Below, in pieces: positions 7,895 to 17,084 of a stretch of 64,000 nt of DNA. Source of the DNA: Sphingomonas koreensis. Lineage in GTDB: Bacteria > Pseudomonadota > Alphaproteobacteria > Sphingomonadales > Sphingomonadaceae. The notes under the pieces are model-generated. The model was not told where the DNA came from and made no database searches. It saw only the letters and a program-made list of their open reading frames with translations. The stretch spans positions 1,488,001 through 1,552,000 of the forward strand of contig RCZF01000001.1 of NCBI GenBank assembly GCA_006438735.1. Direction: 5' to 3'. How positions within the stretch are numbered: position 1 is the stretch's first letter; each line of letters starts with the position of its first letter. A program made the position numbers and the translations under genes.

Positions 7895-8037
7895 GCGGTC
7901 GCCATAGCCGATCGCGGCGCCTGCCGATGCCCCTGTTTTCGGCCTGTCTCGCAGCGGGACGATGGCGGCAGGCGGTAAGATTTGGCGCCGCGGCTAAGCG
8001 CTGCCGCCGGCCGGCGCGCTACGCGCTCGCCGCTGGC

Positions 8038-8235
8038 TCAGACGCGTCGATCGCGGTTGGCGTAGAGCAGGGCGGCGGCCAGCGCGGCCGAGCCGATGCC
8101 GATGCCGATCGTGGTCAGCGGCCATTGCCGATGCTTGCCGGGCTCGCCGGTGCCGGCGGCACCTTCGCGGCAGCGCCGGGCGTCATGCGCGGCGGCGGTG
8201 ATTTCGTTGACGGGGGTCTCGTCGTCCTTGGTCAA
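8038..8235 (-). CDS. Small membrane protein of unknown function
   Basis: A 65-residue protein with a charged N-terminus (TKDDETPVNEITAAAHDARR) and one C-terminal transmembrane helix around WPLTTIGIGIGSAALAAALL, ending NRDRRV. The start is a TTG at 8235, chosen because GAGG lies six bases upstream. It lies 41 bases downstream of tgt on the same strand and may be its co-transcribed partner. No known family was recognised. Confidence 0.55.
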   Translation of the reverse strand: MTKDDETPVNEITAAAHDARRCREGAAGTGEPGKHRQWPLTTIGIGIGSAALAAALLYANRDRRV

Positions 8236-8276
8236 AACACGCCTCGATACTGGGGGCTGGAGGGGTCGGAAGGATA

Positions 8277-9419
8277 TCAACGCACGGAGCTTGCCGCATA
8301 TCCCGCGCGAAAGTCACGCGCGAATTGCGGCAGCCGCGCCTCGGTGATCGCCGCGCGCAGATCGGCCATCAGCGTCTCGTAGAACCAGATATTGTGTTCG
8401 GTCATCAGCATCGCGCCTAGGATTTCGCCGGCACGGACGAGATGGTGGAGATAGGCGCGGCTCCACGTCGTGCAGACCGGGCAGGCGCAGGATGGATCGA
8501 GCGGCCCGGTGTCCTCGCCGAACTTGGCGTTGCGGATATTGATCGGGCCGGCGCGGGTGAAGGCCTGGCCGGTGCGCCCCGAGCGGGTGGGGAGCACGCA
8601 ATCGAACATGTCGACCCCGCGCTCGACCGCGCCGACGATGTCGTCGGCCTTGCCCACGCCCATCAGGTAGCGGGGCTTGTCGGCGGGGAGCTGGCCCGGC
8701 GCGAAATCGAGGCAGTCGAACATCGCCTCCTGTCCTTCACCGACCGCGAGGCCGCCGATCGCATAGCCATCGAAGCCGATATCGGTCAGCGCCTCGGCCG
8801 AAGCCTTGCGCAGCCCTTCGTCGAGCGCGCCCTGCTGGATGCCGAAGATGGCGTTGTGTTGCGCGTGCTCGTCGCCCGCGTCGAACGCGTCACGGCTGCG
8901 CCTCGCCCAGCGCATCGATCGCTCCATCGCCGCCGCCTGGACCTCGCGGGTCGAGGTGGTCGGCACCAGCTCGTCGAACGCCATGACGATGTTCGAGCCG
9001 AGCAGGCGCTGGATCTCGATCGAGCGTTCCGGGCTGAGCAGGTGACGCGAGCCGTCGAGGTGGCTCTTGAAGGAGACGCCTTCTTCGGAGCGCTTGGTCA
9101 GCTCGGCGAGGCTCATCACCTGATAGCCGCCCGAATCGGTCAGGATCGGCTTGTCCCAGCCCATGAAGCCGTGCAGCCCGCCGAGCCGGTGAACGCGCTC
9201 GGCGGTCGGCCGCAGCATCAGGTGATAGGTATTGCCGAGGATGATGTCGGCGCCCGCCGCGGCGACGTCGCCGGGTTTCATCGCCTTGACGGTGGCGGCG
9301 GTGCCGACCGGCATGAAGGCGGGGGTGCGGATCGTGCCGCGCTCCATCGCGATGGCGCCGGTGCGGGCGCGGCCGTCGGTGGCGGTGATGGTGAAGGCGA
9401 AACGGGGCGGCGTGGTCAT
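8277..9419 (-). CDS. tgt: Queuine tRNA-ribosyltransferase
   Basis: The 380-residue enzyme exchanges guanine-34 for preQ1 in tRNAs for Asp, Asn, His and Tyr. Family motifs are clear: [11 protein letters not shown] near the N-terminus, [14 protein letters not shown] with the general-acid Asp, [17 protein letters not shown] with the nucleophilic Asp, and the zinc site [17 protein letters not shown] with Cys residues and a later His. Length is normal. ATG 9419 is preferred to a possible upstream start. It is on the same strand as queA, the next enzyme of queuosine synthesis, but a peroxidase and an EF-hand gene lie between them. Confidence 0.95.
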   Translation of the reverse strand: MTTPPRFAFTITATDGRARTGAIAMERGTIRTPAFMPVGTAATVKAMKPGDVAAAGADIILGNTYHLMLRPTAERVHRLGGLHGFMGWDKPILTDSGGYQVMSLAELTKRSEEGVSFKSHLDGSRHLLSPERSIEIQRLLGSNIVMAFDELVPTTSTREVQAAAMERSMRWARRSRDAFDAGDEHAQHNAIFGIQQGALDEGLRKASAEALTDIGFDGYAIGGLAVGEGQEAMFDCLDFAPGQLPADKPRYLMGVGKADDIVGAVERGVDMFDCVLPTRSGRTGQAFTRAGPINIRNAKFGEDTGPLDPSCACPVCTTWSRAYLHHLVRAGEILGAMLMTEHNIWFYETLMADLRAAITEARLPQFARDFRAGYAASSVR

Positions 9420-9441
9420 GCCGCCCCGCATAGGCAATTCG

Positions 9442-10965
9442 TCAGATGCTCGCTACCTGCGCGAAATTGAGCATGTCGACCAGCGTCTGGATCTTGCCGC
9501 CGGCGCCCGGTTTCACGTCGATGCCGTCGCTCTTCACATCGGGATCGTGGCGGTTGTTGAGATACGAATTCGGATCGCCCTTGAGCATCCCGATGATCGT
9601 CTCGCAGACCAGCCGGCTGCCGAGCTCGCCGAGCCGCTGGCCATCCTGTTGCACCGCCGCCTCGCGCAGGATGTAATACCAAAGCGGGGTGCGGCGATCG
9701 AGATAGGTCGAACTCAGCACGTCGGCGATCGCCGGCACCTCGCCGCCGATCAGCTCGGCGGTGGTCAGCGGATAGAGGCCCATCGCGTCGCAAATTCCCT
9801 GCGCGGTCGGCACCGACAGATTGTAGCCGCGCAACAGGTTCGACTTGGCGAGATTGGACAGCACCGGATCGTCGCGCCCGGCGAGCGGCAAGGTATCGAG
9901 CCCATGCGCGATCTGCGAATCGATCTTGCGCGCGAATTGCAGATGCGCGCCGCCGCGGGCGTAGAACTCGAAATCGATCACCACCGCCTGCTTGATCTGA
10001 TGCTGGCCGGCGTCGAAATAGAAGCTCTTGGTCGATTGCTTGCCCGGCCCGAGAATCTTGTCGAGCCCGACATTCTGCGTCGTCGCGTTGAGATTGTACG
10101 ATGGCCGGATCATCGAATGGCCGAAACGGAAGGCGGCGGTGGAGAATTCCAGCGGCATATAGGCGTCGGCATGACCCGCGGTGGCGCCGAAATAGCGCGG
10201 GCCGTTGGCCAACGTGTCCTCGACGACGGCGGGATCGCACACCGTTTTCAGATAGTCGTGGACGACGACATACTGATAAGCCCAGCGCGTCAGCGTGCGG
10301 GCGCGGATGTGCTTCTGCGCATCGCTCGCCGGATTGGGCTGGCCTGCGCGGATGCGGTTGTAGAAATTGAGGAACGCGCACTGCAACTGGCTGATGTTGA
10401 TATTTTCGTCATTGCGCATGTCGGGGATGATCGCGACACAATCCTGGTCGCGCGGCACGTCGCGGCGGCTGCCGCTGGCATAGACCTTCAGCCGGTAATC
10501 GCTTTCGAATAACTGCTGCGATTCGGATTGGGCGGCGGTCGGGCCGCTGCCGGCGAAGGCGGGCGCGTCACCGAAGACGTTATCGAGATCGAGCTGCGGC
10601 CGTCGGCCGTTGTGCAGCTTCGCGACGACGATATCGGGATCGAGCGGCGCGATCGGCTCGGCCTGCCCCAGGAAGGTGAGGGCGATATCGTCGCGATCGG
10701 TGCGGGCGGTGATGTCGTGATCGATGAACTGGCCGAAATAGGTGAAGATCGCCGGAATGGCCGAATCGCCCGGTGCTGCCAGGGTATCGCCGGGGGTGCC
10801 GATCGCCTGGCCGAGCGCCTTCAAGGCTGCGACGGTATCGGTCGAGCTGGGCAGCAGGCACAATCTGGAATGCGCAACGTCGGGGAACATATAGTCGAAT
10901 TTGGTCGAAAACAGGATTTCCTGTTCCGAAATGATACCGTCGATATGGCTAATTCTCTCGAACAT
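9442..10965 (-). CDS. Animal-type haem peroxidase
   Basis: This 507-residue protein belongs to the peroxidase-cyclooxygenase (myeloperoxidase-like) superfamily. The distal-histidine motif FGQFIDHD lies near residue 76. The conserved [12 protein letters not shown] follows near residue 185, and the proximal-histidine region [14 protein letters not shown] near residue 270. Bacterial members oxidise halides or organic substrates with hydrogen peroxide. No signal peptide is visible (it starts [13 protein letters not shown]), so it is either cytoplasmic or exported by a leaderless route. It has a 229-base gap upstream and ends 22 bases before tgt, so it may be transcribed with tgt. The physiological substrate is unknown. 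Confidence 0.85.
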   Translation of the reverse strand: MFERISHIDGIISEQEILFSTKFDYMFPDVAHSRLCLLPSSTDTVAALKALGQAIGTPGDTLAAPGDSAIPAIFTYFGQFIDHDITARTDRDDIALTFLGQAEPIAPLDPDIVVAKLHNGRRPQLDLDNVFGDAPAFAGSGPTAAQSESQQLFESDYRLKVYASGSRRDVPRDQDCVAIIPDMRNDENINISQLQCAFLNFYNRIRAGQPNPASDAQKHIRARTLTRWAYQYVVVHDYLKTVCDPAVVEDTLANGPRYFGATAGHADAYMPLEFSTAAFRFGHSMIRPSYNLNATTQNVGLDKILGPGKQSTKSFYFDAGQHQIKQAVVIDFEFYARGGAHLQFARKIDSQIAHGLDTLPLAGRDDPVLSNLAKSNLLRGYNLSVPTAQGICDAMGLYPLTTAELIGGEVPAIADVLSSTYLDRRTPLWYYILREAAVQQDGQRLGELGSRLVCETIIGMLKGDPNSYLNNRHDPDVKSDGIDVKPGAGGKIQTLVDMLNFAQVASI

Positions 10966-11194
10966 CGGCTCATCCTCAAGTTAAGCCGCACAAGACCACC
11001 CCTTGTCCCGGAATGAGACAAAGTAGAGACTTGAACGAACGCTGTCGTTTTCCTGGCAGTGATCTGTCAGGTAAGTCAGCGGCCCGAGAGAATTTTCTGA
11101 TTATGCACGAATAATACACGCGCGCGGCTTATCGGCAACATGGATCAAGTCGGTTCGTCGCAACGCGCGGGCGGTGCGGCTCGCCGCGATCGCC

Positions 11195-11644
11195 TCAGCG
11201 GCGGCGGTGGTGGCCGAGCCGTCCGTCGGCCGCGGGCATCGCGCGGATCGTCAGGCATTCGGCGCGGGTGACGGCGCCGTCATGGTCCGTGTCGAGCCGC
11301 GCGAAGATGCGCGCTAGATCGGCCTGCAACTCGGCGAGCGTGATGCGGTCGTCATGATCGCCATCGACCTCGAACGGGCTCGGCAGCGCGTTGCGGTCGC
11401 CGAGATAGCGCTCGGCCCAGTCGCCATATTGGATATAGCCGATCGAGCCGGCGTGGGTGGTGTCGATCGCCTGGAAACTCCGTGCGACGCAGGCGGTAAG
11501 CTCGGTCGCGGTCACGCGTGCATCGCCATCGGCATCGCAGGAGGCGATCAGCATCGCGGCGGGCTCGACCATCATCGTCTGATCGGGCGGCTGCTGCAGG
11601 TTCGGCCCGGCCTGCATCATCATCGCGAGCGCGAGCGACAGCAT
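11195..11644 (-). CDS. EF-hand calcium-binding protein
   Basis: A 149-residue protein with a hydrophobic N-terminus ([14 protein letters not shown]) that may be a signal peptide. It has three EF-hand loops: DADGDARVTATE (near residue 37), DGDHDDRITLAE (near 93) and DTDHDGAVTRAE (near 117). A fourth, degenerate pair partner DTTHAGSIGY sits between the first two. It would bind calcium, probably in the periplasm. Its ATG overlaps the queA stop (TGATG), which indicates translational coupling. The C-terminus is basic (GHHRRR). The haem peroxidase gene follows on the same strand. Confidence 0.8.
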   Translation of the reverse strand: MLSLALAMMMQAGPNLQQPPDQTMMVEPAAMLIASCDADGDARVTATELTACVARSFQAIDTTHAGSIGYIQYGDWAERYLGDRNALPSPFEVDGDHDDRITLAELQADLARIFARLDTDHDGAVTRAECLTIRAMPAADGRLGHHRRR

Positions 11645-12681
11645 CAGCGGTTCCCTTTGGGCAGCAGCAGGCTGGCGTCGCCATAGCTATAGAAGCGGTA
11701 GCCTTCGGCAATCGCATGGCCATAAGCCGCCTGCATCCGCTCCAGCCCCATCAGCGCCGAGACGAGCATGAACAGCGTCGAGCGCGGCAGGTGGAAATTG
11801 GTCAGCAGTCCGTCCACGCCCTTGAAACGATAACCCGGCGTGATGAAGATCGCGGTGTCGCCCTCGAACGGGCGGATCACGCCGTCGTCGCCCGCGGCGC
11901 TTTCGATCAGCCGGAGGCTGGTCGTGCCGACCGCGATCACCCGGCCGCCGCCGCGGCGCACGGCGTTGAGCCGATCGGCGGTGGCCTGATCGATCCGGCC
12001 CCATTCGGCGTGCATGGTGTGATCGGCAGTGTCGTCGGCCTTGACCGGCAGGAACGTGCCCGCGCCGACGTGCAGCGTCAGCGTCGCATGGACGATGCCG
12101 GCGGCCTCGAGCGCGGTCATCAGCGCCGGCGTGAAATGGAGCGCGGCGGTGGGCGCGGCGACGGCGCCGGCCTCCCGCGCGAACATGGTCTGATAATCCT
12201 CGGCGTCGCGCGCGTCGGTGGGGCGCTTGCTGGCGATATAGGGCGGCAGCGGCATGTGGCCGGCGCGGTCGAGCAGCAGTTCGACGGGCTCGTCGCCGGC
12301 GAAATCGAGCGCGAAGCTGCCGTCCTCGGCGCGGTCGCCGGCGGTGGCGGTAACGCCGTGGCCGAAATCGATCGCGTCGCCGTCATGCAGGCGCTTGGCG
12401 TTGCGGATGAAGGCGCGCCAGCGGCGCGGCCCCTCGCGCTTGTGGAGCGTCGCGCCGATCGTCGCGTTGCCGCGCTTGCCCTCGAGCTGCGCCGGAATCA
12501 CCCGCGTATCGTTGAACACCAGCAGGTCGCCTGGCCGCAGGCAGCCGGGCAGATCGCCGACCAGCGCGTCGCGGGTCTCGGCACCCTCGAGCACCAACAG
12601 CCGCGCCGAATCGCGCGGGCTCGCCGGGCGCAGCGCGATGCGCTCGGCCGGCAGCGTGAAATCGAAGCGATCGACCTTCAT
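11644..12681 (-). CDS. queA: S-adenosylmethionine:tRNA ribosyltransferase-isomerase
   Basis: This 345-residue enzyme turns preQ1-modified tRNA into epoxyqueuosine-tRNA, using the ribosyl part of S-adenosylmethionine. It starts [16 protein letters not shown] and contains [29 protein letters not shown] and [18 protein letters not shown], all typical of QueA over its full length. It is cytoplasmic. It follows the cyclophilin gene after 22 bases and overlaps the EF-hand gene at its stop. tgt, which makes its substrate, lies 2.2 kb further on the same strand. Confidence 0.95.
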   Translation of the reverse strand: MKVDRFDFTLPAERIALRPASPRDSARLLVLEGAETRDALVGDLPGCLRPGDLLVFNDTRVIPAQLEGKRGNATIGATLHKREGPRRWRAFIRNAKRLHDGDAIDFGHGVTATAGDRAEDGSFALDFAGDEPVELLLDRAGHMPLPPYIASKRPTDARDAEDYQTMFAREAGAVAAPTAALHFTPALMTALEAAGIVHATLTLHVGAGTFLPVKADDTADHTMHAEWGRIDQATADRLNAVRRGGGRVIAVGTTSLRLIESAAGDDGVIRPFEGDTAIFITPGYRFKGVDGLLTNFHLPRSTLFMLVSALMGLERMQAAYGHAIAEGYRFYSYGDASLLLPKGNR

Positions 12682-12703
12682 CGCCAGCCGCCCGGGCTTC
12701 GGA

Positions 12704-13414
12704 TCACTGGCCGGCGGGGGCCGGCGTCGTTCCGGGCAAGCTCACCGGCGCGCCGAGGCCGGGCGCGGCGGTGGCGGCCGGCGGCTGATACGCGGGCGGA
12801 TGATCGGCGGCGATATAGGCGTGGACGATCGTCGAGGGCGTCGCCGGCGGCTCGCCACGGTGGATCGCATCGACATATTGCATGCCCGAGATGACGCGGC
12901 CGAACACGGTGTATTTCTTGTCGAGCGTCATGTGCGGCTGGAAGACGATGAAGAACTGGCTGTTGGCGCTGTCCTCGGCCTTTTTCTTGGTCGCGTCGTC
13001 GGCCTTGTCGGGCGCACTCGACCGCGCCGCGGCGACGGCGCCGCGGACGTGCGGCAGATAATTGAACTCGGCGGGCACGTCGGGCAGCGTCGAGCCGCCG
13101 GTGCCGTCTCCCTTGGGATCGCCGGTTTGCGCCATGAAGCCGTCGATCACGCGGTGAAAGGTGAGCCCGTCGTAGAAATGCTGGCGCGTGAGCGTCCTGA
13201 TGCGATCGACCATCTTCGGCGCGACATCGGGGCGCAGCCAGATGATCACGCGGCCGCCGGTCGACAGATCGAGATAGAGCAGGTTCTGCGGATCGCTCGG
13301 CGAGGCGACCGGCGCGCGCGCCTTCACATTGGGATCGATCAGCGCGGTCTGCGAGAATGCGGGGCCGGCGACCACCGCGCCGACAAGCGCGATCAGACTA
13401 AGGATAAAACGCAT
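12704..13414 (-). CDS. Periplasmic cyclophilin-type peptidylprolyl isomerase
   Basis: A 236-residue protein with a signal peptide ([22 protein letters not shown]) and a cyclophilin domain from about residue 45 to 195. Active-site segments are [55 protein letters not shown] and [12 protein letters not shown]. An Ala/Pro-rich tail follows. It would speed proline cis-trans isomerisation in periplasmic proteins. A charged insert ([20 protein letters not shown]) interrupts the domain and is common in alphaproteobacterial members. ATG 13414 is preferred to a GTG just before it because GGGGAAGTG precedes it. Confidence 0.9.
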   Translation of the reverse strand: MRFILSLIALVGAVVAGPAFSQTALIDPNVKARAPVASPSDPQNLLYLDLSTGGRVIIWLRPDVAPKMVDRIRTLTRQHFYDGLTFHRVIDGFMAQTGDPKGDGTGGSTLPDVPAEFNYLPHVRGAVAAARSSAPDKADDATKKKAEDSANSQFFIVFQPHMTLDKKYTVFGRVISGMQYVDAIHRGEPPATPSTIVHAYIAADHPPAYQPPAATAAPGLGAPVSLPGTTPAPAGQ

Positions 13415-13496
13415 CACTTCCCCGCAGATGTTCTGGACCAGCGGCGCTTAGAGCAATTCGCCGCTTGCGCCAAACTGAACGTGGTGCCGACCCGCG

Positions 13497-14003
13497 TTAC
13501 GATCCCTTGCGGCCGATCGCCGCGACGCGCTGTGCAACATCGGCTTTCACCGCGGGCGTGACGAACTTGCCGATATCGCCGCCGAACAGCGCGATTTCCT
13601 TGACCAGCCGGCTGGCGATCGGCTGCAACGCGACATCGGCCATCAGGAAGACGGTCTCGATCCGATTGTTGAGCTGCTGATTCATCCCCGCCATCTGATA
13701 TTCATATTCGAAATCCGCCACCGCGCGCAGCCCGCGTACGATCATGCTGGCGCCTTCGCGCTCGGCGAAATCCATCAGCAGCGAATCGAAGCTGACGACC
13801 GGAATGTCGCCGGCGATCCCGGCGACCTCGCGGCGGACCATCGCCATCCGCTCCTCGACCGTGAACATCGGCGATTTCGACGGATTGGTCGTCACGCCGA
13901 TCACCAGCCGATCGACCAGCTTCGCGCCGCGGCGGATGATGTCCATATGGCCGAGCGTGATCGGATCGAACGTGCCGGGATAAACGCCGGTGCGACTGTA
14001 CAT
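13497..14003 (-). CDS. coaD: Pantetheine-phosphate adenylyltransferase
   Basis: The 168-residue enzyme catalyses the adenylation of 4'-phosphopantetheine in coenzyme A synthesis. It has the nucleotidyltransferase motif GTFDPITLGHMDII (residues 9-22, T/HxGH), the Lys/Arg-bearing NPSKSPMF, REGASMIVRGLRAVADFEYE and the C-terminal VALQPIASRLVKEIALFGGDI. ATG 14003 was selected because AAGGGAAA stands about eight bases before it; the frame stays open further upstream without family similarity. Length is normal. It follows the prenyl synthase gene with a 13-base gap, so the two are probably co-transcribed. Confidence 0.95.
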   Translation of the reverse strand: MYSRTGVYPGTFDPITLGHMDIIRRGAKLVDRLVIGVTTNPSKSPMFTVEERMAMVRREVAGIAGDIPVVSFDSLLMDFAEREGASMIVRGLRAVADFEYEYQMAGMNQQLNNRIETVFLMADVALQPIASRLVKEIALFGGDIGKFVTPAVKADVAQRVAAIGRKGS

Positions 14004-14016
14004 GCAGGTGTTTCCC

Positions 14017-14931
14017 TTACCGATCGCGCTCGAGCACGTAGCGGGCGATGGCGCGGAGCAGATCGGCTTCCTCGCCATACGGGCGCAGGTGATCGATCGC
14101 CTGATCGACCAGCATCCGCGCCTGTTCGCGCGCGCGATCGAGGCCGAGCAGGCTGAGGAAGGTTTCCTTGCCCTGCGCGCCGTCCTTGCCGAGCCGCTTG
14201 CCGACCGCGGCTTCGTCGCCGGTCGCATCGAGGATGTCGTCGGCGATCTGGAAGGCGAGGCCGATGTCGCGGGCGTAGCCGCGCAGGCTGGTGCGGCCTT
14301 CGAGCGGCACGTGGCCGAGGATCAACCCGGCTTCGACCGAGCAGGCGATCAGCGCGCCCGTCTTCAGCGCCTGTAGCCGCGTTACGGTATTGAGATCGAA
14401 GCTCGCCTTTTCGGCCTCGAGATCCATCATCTGCCCGCCCGCCATGCCGGCGGGGCCCGAAGCGCGGGCGAGATCGAGCACCAATTCGGCGCGCACGAAC
14501 GGATCGGGATGGGTGGCGGGCTCGGCGAGGATTTCGAAGGCGAGCGCGTGGAGACTGTCGCCGGCGAGGATCGCGGTGGCTTCGCCGAACGCCTTGTGCG
14601 CGGTAGGCTTGCCGCGGCGCATGTCGTCATCGTCCATCGCCGGCAGATCGTCGTGGATCAGCGAATAGACGTGGATGCATTCGATCGCGAGTGCGGCATG
14701 GGCGGCGCAATCCCGGTCGACCGCGAACAACTGGCTGGAAGCGAACACCAGGAGCGGGCGGAGCCGCTTGCCGCCACCGATCGCGGCGTGGCGCATCGCG
14801 CGGTACAGATCGGCGCGCGAATCGTCCGGCACCGCGAGCAGCGTATCGAAGCGGCGATCAATTTCAGCCGAGACCTGCGCTAGCGCGTCGCTCAGCATCG
14901 TGTCGCGCGCGCCCACCAAGTCACTGGCCAT
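14017..14931 (-). CDS. ispA: Short-chain polyprenyl diphosphate synthase (farnesyl/geranyl type)
   Basis: This 304-residue enzyme condenses isopentenyl diphosphate with allylic diphosphates, feeding quinone, carotenoid and undecaprenyl synthesis. Both Asp-rich motifs are present, DDLPAMDDDD in the first half and DDILD in the second. GGGKRLRPLL (diphosphate binding) and GGQMMDLEAE are also present. Product chain length cannot be read with certainty, but the spacing of the first Asp motif (DDxxAMDDDD) is that of bacterial FPP synthases. ATG 14931 overlaps the end of xseB by 11 bases, an arrangement common for xseB-ispA. Confidence 0.92.
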   Translation of the reverse strand: MASDLVGARDTMLSDALAQVSAEIDRRFDTLLAVPDDSRADLYRAMRHAAIGGGKRLRPLLVFASSQLFAVDRDCAAHAALAIECIHVYSLIHDDLPAMDDDDMRRGKPTAHKAFGEATAILAGDSLHALAFEILAEPATHPDPFVRAELVLDLARASGPAGMAGGQMMDLEAEKASFDLNTVTRLQALKTGALIACSVEAGLILGHVPLEGRTSLRGYARDIGLAFQIADDILDATGDEAAVGKRLGKDGAQGKETFLSLLGLDRAREQARMLVDQAIDHLRPYGEEADLLRAIARYVLERDR

Positions 14932-15166
14932 CGAACGGCGCGGTCCCGGCCGGGCGGCCCTCGGCGTCGAGCCTGATCGCCTCGATCCGCGCCTGCGCCG
15001 CATCGAGCCGATCGGCGCAGCGCTGGCGCAATCGGTTGCCGCGCTCGTACAGATCGATCGCATCGGCAAGCGGCGTATCGCCGCTTTCGAGCCGGCCGAC
15101 GATCGTTTCGAGTTCGCGCAGGGCTTGTTCGAAGCTCAGGTCTTCGATGGCGGGATCGGCGTGCAT
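14921..15166 (-). CDS. xseB: Exodeoxyribonuclease VII small subunit
   Basis: An 81-residue protein of the XseB family. The conserved LSFEQALRELETIVGRLESG is followed by a helical stretch LADAIDLYERGNRLRQRC. Several copies bind XseA to make exonuclease VII, which degrades single-stranded DNA. ATG 15166 gives the usual length; a TTG at 15202 would add 12 residues without family similarity. It overlaps ispA at its 3' end. Confidence 0.92.
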   Translation of the reverse strand: MHADPAIEDLSFEQALRELETIVGRLESGDTPLADAIDLYERGNRLRQRCADRLDAAQARIEAIRLDAEGRPAGTAPFDGQ

Positions 15167-15255
15167 GCCGCCCGTATGCGGCAGCGCGGAGAGGCTGGTC
15201 AAGGATACCTCGCGCCGACGCTGCGTTGACGGGTGGACATCTTACAGGAGCCTTC

Positions 15256-16614
15256 ATGTTCACCAGCATCAATCCCGCGACCGGCGACGCCGGCGAATCC
15301 TTTGCCGAGCTGACCGCGGCCGAGATCGAAACCCGCGTGCAGCGCGCACACGACGCGTTCCGCGACTGGCGCACCACCGATTATGCGACGCGCGCCGATC
15401 TGCTCGAAAAGATCGCCGAACAGTTCGAGGCGAACAAGCATCGCCTGGCTGAGATCGCCACGCGCGAAATGGGCAAGACGCTGAAATCATCGCTCGCCGA
15501 GGTCGAGAAATGCGCCGGCGGTTTTCGTCATTATGCCCAGAACGGCGCGGCGATGCTGGCCGACCGCGCGTTTGCGGTCGGCACCGGCACGGCGACCGCG
15601 CGCTGGCTGCCGAGCGGCCCCGTGCTGGCGGTGATGCCGTGGAATTTTCCTTATTGGCAGGTCGTGCGCTTCGCCGCGCCGACGATCATGGCGGGCAATG
15701 TCGGGCTGCTCAAACATGCGTCGAGCGTGCAGGGCGTGGCCGCCGCGATCGAGGAAATGATCGTCGCCGCCGGCGCGCCGGCCGGGCTGTTCCAGAATCT
15801 GGCGATCAAATCCGACAAAGTCGCCGGCCTGATCGCCGACGATCGCATCGTCGCGGTGACGCTGACCGGTAGCGAAGGCGCCGGGATGAAGGTCGCCGAG
15901 GCGGCTGGGCGCGCGCTGAAAAAGGTCGTGCTCGAACTCGGCGGGTCCGATCCGTTCATCGTCATGCCCTCGGCCGATCTCGACAAGGCGGCGGAGACGG
16001 CGGTCAAGGCGCGGATCCAGAACTCCGGCCAATCGTGCATCTGTGCCAAGCGCATGATCGTCCACGCCGACGTCTATGACGCGTTCATGGACAAATTCTG
16101 CGCCGGGATGAAGGCGGTCAAGGCCGGCGATCCGATGGCGGACGACACCGACATGGGGCCGTTGTCGAGCGAGGCACAGCGCCAGACCGTGCTCGATCAG
16201 CTCGAGGCGATCACCGCCGCCGGCGCGACGCTGCTGTTCGGCGGCGAGGCGCTGCCAGGCAAGGGCGCTTATATGTCGGCCGGCGTGCTGGTCGATGTGC
16301 CGCTCGACGACAAGGTCGCGCATGAGGAGCTGTTCGGCCCGGTCGCGATGGTGTTCAAGGCCGCCGACATCGACGCGGCGATCCGCATCGCCAACGACGT
16401 GCCGTTCGGGCTGGGGTCGAGCGTGTGGACCAGCGACGCCGCCGAACAGGAGCGGTTCGCGCGCGATATAGAGGCGGGGATGACCGCGATCAACCAGATG
16501 CTGGCGAGCTCGCCAGAGGCGCCGTTCGGCGGCGTCAAGCGGTCAGGCCATGGCCGCGAGCTCGGCCCCTACGGGCTGCACGAATTCATGAACCTGAAGA
16601 CGGTGGTGCGGTAA
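15256..16614 (+). CDS. NAD(P)-dependent succinate-semialdehyde dehydrogenase family protein
   Basis: A 452-residue aldehyde dehydrogenase of the short SSADH class. The start ATG 15256 has AGGAG seven bases before it. Visible sites are VMPWNFPYWQV (Asn oxyanion region), VTLTGSEGAGMKVAEAA (cofactor-binding turn), VVLELGGSDPFIV (catalytic Glu) and QNSGQSCICAKRMIV (catalytic Cys). The C-terminal EAPFGGVKRSGHGRELGPYGL is typical. Members oxidise succinic semialdehyde or related aldehydes, for example in 4-aminobutyrate catabolism. No gabT partner is next to it, so the exact substrate is uncertain. It stands alone on the plus strand between two minus-strand units. Confidence 0.88.
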   Translation: MFTSINPATGDAGESFAELTAAEIETRVQRAHDAFRDWRTTDYATRADLLEKIAEQFEANKHRLAEIATREMGKTLKSSLAEVEKCAGGFRHYAQNGAAMLADRAFAVGTGTATARWLPSGPVLAVMPWNFPYWQVVRFAAPTIMAGNVGLLKHASSVQGVAAAIEEMIVAAGAPAGLFQNLAIKSDKVAGLIADDRIVAVTLTGSEGAGMKVAEAAGRALKKVVLELGGSDPFIVMPSADLDKAAETAVKARIQNSGQSCICAKRMIVHADVYDAFMDKFCAGMKAVKAGDPMADDTDMGPLSSEAQRQTVLDQLEAITAAGATLLFGGEALPGKGAYMSAGVLVDVPLDDKVAHEELFGPVAMVFKAADIDAAIRIANDVPFGLGSSVWTSDAAEQERFARDIEAGMTAINQMLASSPEAPFGGVKRSGHGRELGPYGLHEFMNLKTVVR

Positions 16615-16634
16615 GCGACTCCGCCCCCCGGCAT

Positions 16635-16919
16635 TCACGCCGCAGCGGCGAGCGCGGGGGCCTCGTCGTTCTGGTTGATCGGGGCCGAAACCGCGGCTGC
16701 GGCCGGGATGGGGCGCTTGACCGGCACGAGCAGGCGCGACAGCGCCACCGCGACGCCGAGCGCGGCATAGGCCGCGATCACCGCGACCGGGTTCCACAGC
16801 AGGGCGACGGCAAGCGCGACGCGCAGATAATTGGCGTTGAACCCAAACGCCTGGCCGACGCCTTCGCAAACGCCGAACAGCGTGTCGGGGCGGTTGAAGA
16901 GCGATGAGGACTGTTGCAC
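16635..16919 (-). CDS. PspC-domain membrane protein
   Basis: A 94-residue protein with a PspC domain: SLFNRPDTLFGVCEGVGQAFGFNANYLRVALAVALLW, then a second hydrophobic segment AVIAAYAALGVAVALSRLL and an Ala-rich tail. PspC proteins sit in the inner membrane and take part in envelope stress responses. No other psp genes are in the window. The start is a GTG at 16919 with GGGAG six bases upstream; reading further upstream gives no family similarity. It is convergent with the dehydrogenase gene. Confidence 0.82.
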   Translation of the reverse strand: MQQSSSLFNRPDTLFGVCEGVGQAFGFNANYLRVALAVALLWNPVAVIAAYAALGVAVALSRLLVPVKRPIPAAAAVSAPINQNDEAPALAAAA

Positions 16920-17084
16920 GATGATCTCCCTAAGCGGTCGGGAGAACACTTAGCAACGCCCGTGCCAAAGAGATTATACCTTGTAATTACAGATATTTAC
17001 TTGATCTAGGGGGCGAAGCATCCGCGCACGATCTGCGAAGCGCGCCAGATATTGGCGAGCGACGCCACCGAAGATCGGATTCCG

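Noticed and set aside
13440..13496. A TAGAGCAATTCGCCGCTTGCGCCAAA-type sequence considered as a dispersed repeat
   Set aside because: It seemed familiar, but only one copy was noticed in the window, so it cannot be supported here.
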